Shown here piece after piece: positions 61,682 through 64,000 of a stretch of 64,000 bases of DNA. Below the pieces are notes generated by a model, which was given only the letters and a program-made list of their open reading frames with translations, was not told the origin of the DNA and ran no database searches. The stretch covers positions 1,097 to 65,096 of the forward strand of contig SGPL01000058.1 in the NCBI GenBank assembly GCA_004802705.1, in the 5' to 3' direction. Every line of letters starts with the position of its first letter. Positions within the stretch are counted from its first letter, which is position 1. Both the position numbers and the translations under genes were made by a program. The DNA comes from Bondarzewia mesenterica. Its lineage: Eukaryota > Basidiomycota > Agaricomycetes > Russulales > Bondarzewiaceae.

Positions 61682-61910
61682 TGACAGGCATGTGAGTGGT
61701 AATGAAAACAATGGGAAAATAGCAGCTAGCATACCTCAGTTGGAGTGGAGTGGAGAAATGACTGAGGAAGGTATTACGGAGGGTATCAGGTATTTATATA
61801 GTTGGAAAGGGTTAACACTTAGGGCATCATCGTGTCCAGTAGGAGTAGATGCATCAGAACATATGAGTCACATAATGGATCTTCTTATTATATAAGTACA
61901 AAATCTAACA
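61682..61910 (-). mobile_element. 3' LTR of a minus-strand copia element
   Basis: On the minus strand it starts TGTTAGATTTTGTACTTATA at 61,910, directly after a purine run ATGAGAAGGAG that fits a polypurine tract. It has a TATA box in CTATATAAATACC and ends near GCATGCCTGTCA (61,682). The exact inner end is an estimate. It cuts KDZ copy 3. The matching 5' LTR would lie beyond the window. Confidence 0.55.
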
Positions 61911-62019
61911 CTCCTTCTCATGATAGGAAGAGGCACAGAAAGTGACATGAAAAGGAAATGAATGAGAAGGAAAGAGAAAAAGAAGCAAAAAAAAAAATGA
62001 AAGAAACCAAAAAACTCCT

Positions 62020-64000
62020 CCTCAACTCCAAGAGAACAACACTCCTCCCTCCTTAATGAGAAACTGGTGATGGATTGACACTGAGCATGGAGTGAAGTAA
62101 AACATATGCCAGTCATGCAAGTGCCTTCATAAAGATGTTGGTTAAATTTTGAGACATGTGGATGTATTAGAATTGTAGACAACTGAGTTTCACATAGTCG
62201 TGAATGAAATGATATTGTATATTTATGTGTTTGGAGTGTTGGTAAAAAGCCTGATCACGTGTAAAGTGGATGGAGAATTAGTTATCACAATGAATAATAG
62301 ATAGATGAGGTATATCAAATTCTAGGAGCTCGAGAATATTTTATAGCCATAGAGCTTCCTTAGCAGCATGTGCAGAGGTGACATATTCTGCAGCAGAGGT
62401 AGATGTAGCAGTAGTGTCCTGTCACTTGGAGCTCTAAGATATGAGACCACATTGATAACCAAATGAAAATCTGAAACCAGATACAGATCAGTGGGTGCCA
62501 GAAGCTATGAATCACAGTGGGAGTTGTGCCACCAAGTGTGAGTTTAAAATTATGGGTGCCTTTAAGATACTGAACAATATGCTTAGTGGTAGTCCAGTGG
62601 TGGAGGCTTAGATTAGCATTAAATTAGTTGAGATGACTGACTACAAAGGCAATGTCAGGGTGAGAATCAAGTACAAGGTACATGAGGAATTCAATAAGTT
62701 GACAGTATGGAATGGTTGCCATAGCAGAACATTCAGATTTAGTCTGTGAGTAGTCATCATGAGAGAGGCAGACATTGTGATCAAGAGGGATAGAGATATG
62801 GTGTGTATCAGTAAGACTAAACTAGAAGATAATGCTATCAATGAGTGTAGTCTGAGACATACCCACAGTGCATGTAGCACAGTCACATCAAATAGAAAGA
62901 CTAATGAGCCATTGAATAGGGCCAAGTTCAATGATGTCGAACTCAGTGCACAATTTCTGTTTGATGTGAGCAATCTCAGCAGGGTTGCTGGTAGTGACAT
63001 TTATGTCATCGATATGCATGACAATGATGCTATGACTGGATGGGCAGTTTTTATAATATATGCTCCATTCAGCCAATAATTGGGTAAAACCAAAGTGAAT
63101 TATGGTCACATGAATTTATGATTGTAAATGCGGCTAGCTTATTTTAGGCCATATAGGCCTTTCTTGAGGAACTATACCCAGTCCTCCTAGCCTGGTGCTG
63201 CAAAGCTGGTAGGTTATTCCATCCATATGTCTTCCTCAAGTTCCCCATAGAGAAAGGCAGTTTTGATGTCCAGCTATTCCATGTCCCAGTCGAGAGAGGC
63301 TACAAGGTGTAGTGTGATGCATTGTGACTTAAGATGAGTGATAGGAGAGTACATTTTATTAAAATCTAGTCCCTGAACCTATTTGAATCCTTTAGCAACA
63401 AGATGAACTTTGAATCAAATGAAATGGCCNTNNNNNTTNNNTTTGATAGTAAAAGATAAAAAATGGCATCAGATGATTTTTTGCAGTCCTTTAGAGATAG
63501 AATATCAAGGAATAAGTTTTATAAAATGCCATGGGTGAATGAATAGATTTTAAGTTTCTTTTTGAGGTAGCCTTTTACATCATTCAGCAGCATGAGGGGG
63601 AAGCTTGAGCTTCAGCCCCCCATGTTTTAAAAGCTCATCACAGATTTTCTTNGACCACAGNCAACATCATAGGAACATCAAGGTCATTCANATTAGAGGG
63701 CAGAGGAGGGGCATCAATTTCAGAGGAAGAGAGGTNAGATNGTTGATGATTAAGTGTGTAGACACAATCNCATGTGAGACAAAGTCAGTAATAGCCTAAT
63801 TATGAAGAGTAGCATAGGAAAGACCATGAGAGGCATTAAGGNATGTTAAATAATGAGGTGGTAGAGGTGNGAAGAGTGACACAGAGGGAGAGAGAGGGGG
63901 AAGAAGATATGATAGAGGGAATTTTATGAGCAGATANAGGTTGTATATCTGGAGATTCAGAGAGAGAGAGAGTGGGAGGAAAAGTAGATGGTGGGATATA
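62020..64000 (-). pseudogene. Ty1/copia pol (RT, RNase H), 5' part outside window
   Basis: On the minus strand, from about 63,420: LVAKGFKQVQGLDFNKMYSP; LDWDMEWLDIKTAFLYGELE; and LKKGLYGLK.ASR. Then SIIVMHIDDINVTTS follows, with the catalytic Asp pair at 63,005-63,010, and TEFDIIELGPIQWLI. After frameshifts come SHPDIAFVVSHLN.FNANLS and KHIVQYLKGTHNFKLTLGG (about 62,560). RNase H follows, ending in a block recalling KHHFIRDYV near 62,190 and EEGGVLF at about 62,045. The RT active site survives, but stops and frameshifts inactivate it. The part right of 63,480 is a low-conservation linker with many undetermined bases. Confidence 0.85.

Noticed and set aside
1..64000. Telomeric repeats, CRISPR arrays, rRNA and functional tRNA genes
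   Set aside because: Looked for by eye; no TTAGGG arrays, no regularly spaced identical repeats with unique spacers, no rRNA landmarks. The only tRNA-like sequence does not fold properly.

Overview
The window looks like a repeat-rich, gene-poor stretch of a filamentous basidiomycete (probably Agaricomycetes) nuclear genome. The inference rests on three things: short GT-AG introns of about 50 nt; Agaricomycete-type transposons (KDZ transposases with a CxC-type cysteine cluster, a DIRS/Ngaro-type tyrosine-recombinase retroelement, Ty1/copia and Ty3-type gag remnants); and a fungal RecQ-like helicase with an OrsD-type zinc-finger N-terminus. Nearly every coding region is a fossil carrying stops and frameshifts, and stops very often replace Trp or Arg. 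CpG is visibly scarce, especially at 1-11,000, 29,900-31,800 and 37,400-53,000. I saw no rRNA, CRISPR or bacterial operon, and no intact host gene I would vouch for.

Layout. 1-5,400: tandem repeats (64-71 bp periods) and AT-rich low-complexity DNA. 5,870-9,850: RecQ-like helicase fossil. 10,034-11,290: eight-unit 160-bp satellite. 11,330-13,310: a second copy of the sequence at the left window edge, split by a 1.42-kb inverted-repeat element that itself holds a tRNA-like SINE. 13,675-14,731: first copy of a two-gene cassette (called A and B here). 14,880-17,960: minus-strand genes including a JmjC-domain protein. 20,700-25,755: several copia fragments and solo-LTR-like sequences. 25,760-28,240: minisatellite, gene B, gene A and the C-terminal end of a KDZ transposase. 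28,519-29,830: gag with zinc knuckle. 32,061-36,890: almost complete tyrosine-recombinase retroelement. 40,475-42,828 and 53,411-57,062: KDZ transposases in inverted orientation, about 10.5 kb apart, enclosing further decayed genes. 57,092-59,830: third A/B cassette plus a large minisatellite. 59,925-61,680: partial third KDZ copy. 61,682-64,000: minus-strand copia element running off the right edge.

The most interesting pattern is the repeated order KDZ transposase, gene A tail-to-tail with it, gene B divergent from A, then a GGGCCC/ATATTTTATT minisatellite. It occurs twice in this order (25.8-28.2 kb inverted; 53.4-59.8 kb), and a third A/B copy lacks the other two parts. Gene B keeps the same two intron positions in all three copies. 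I do not recognise A or B. They are candidates for accessory genes of a KDZ transposon that has not been described, to my knowledge. All protein assignments are from reading translated motifs, not from a search.
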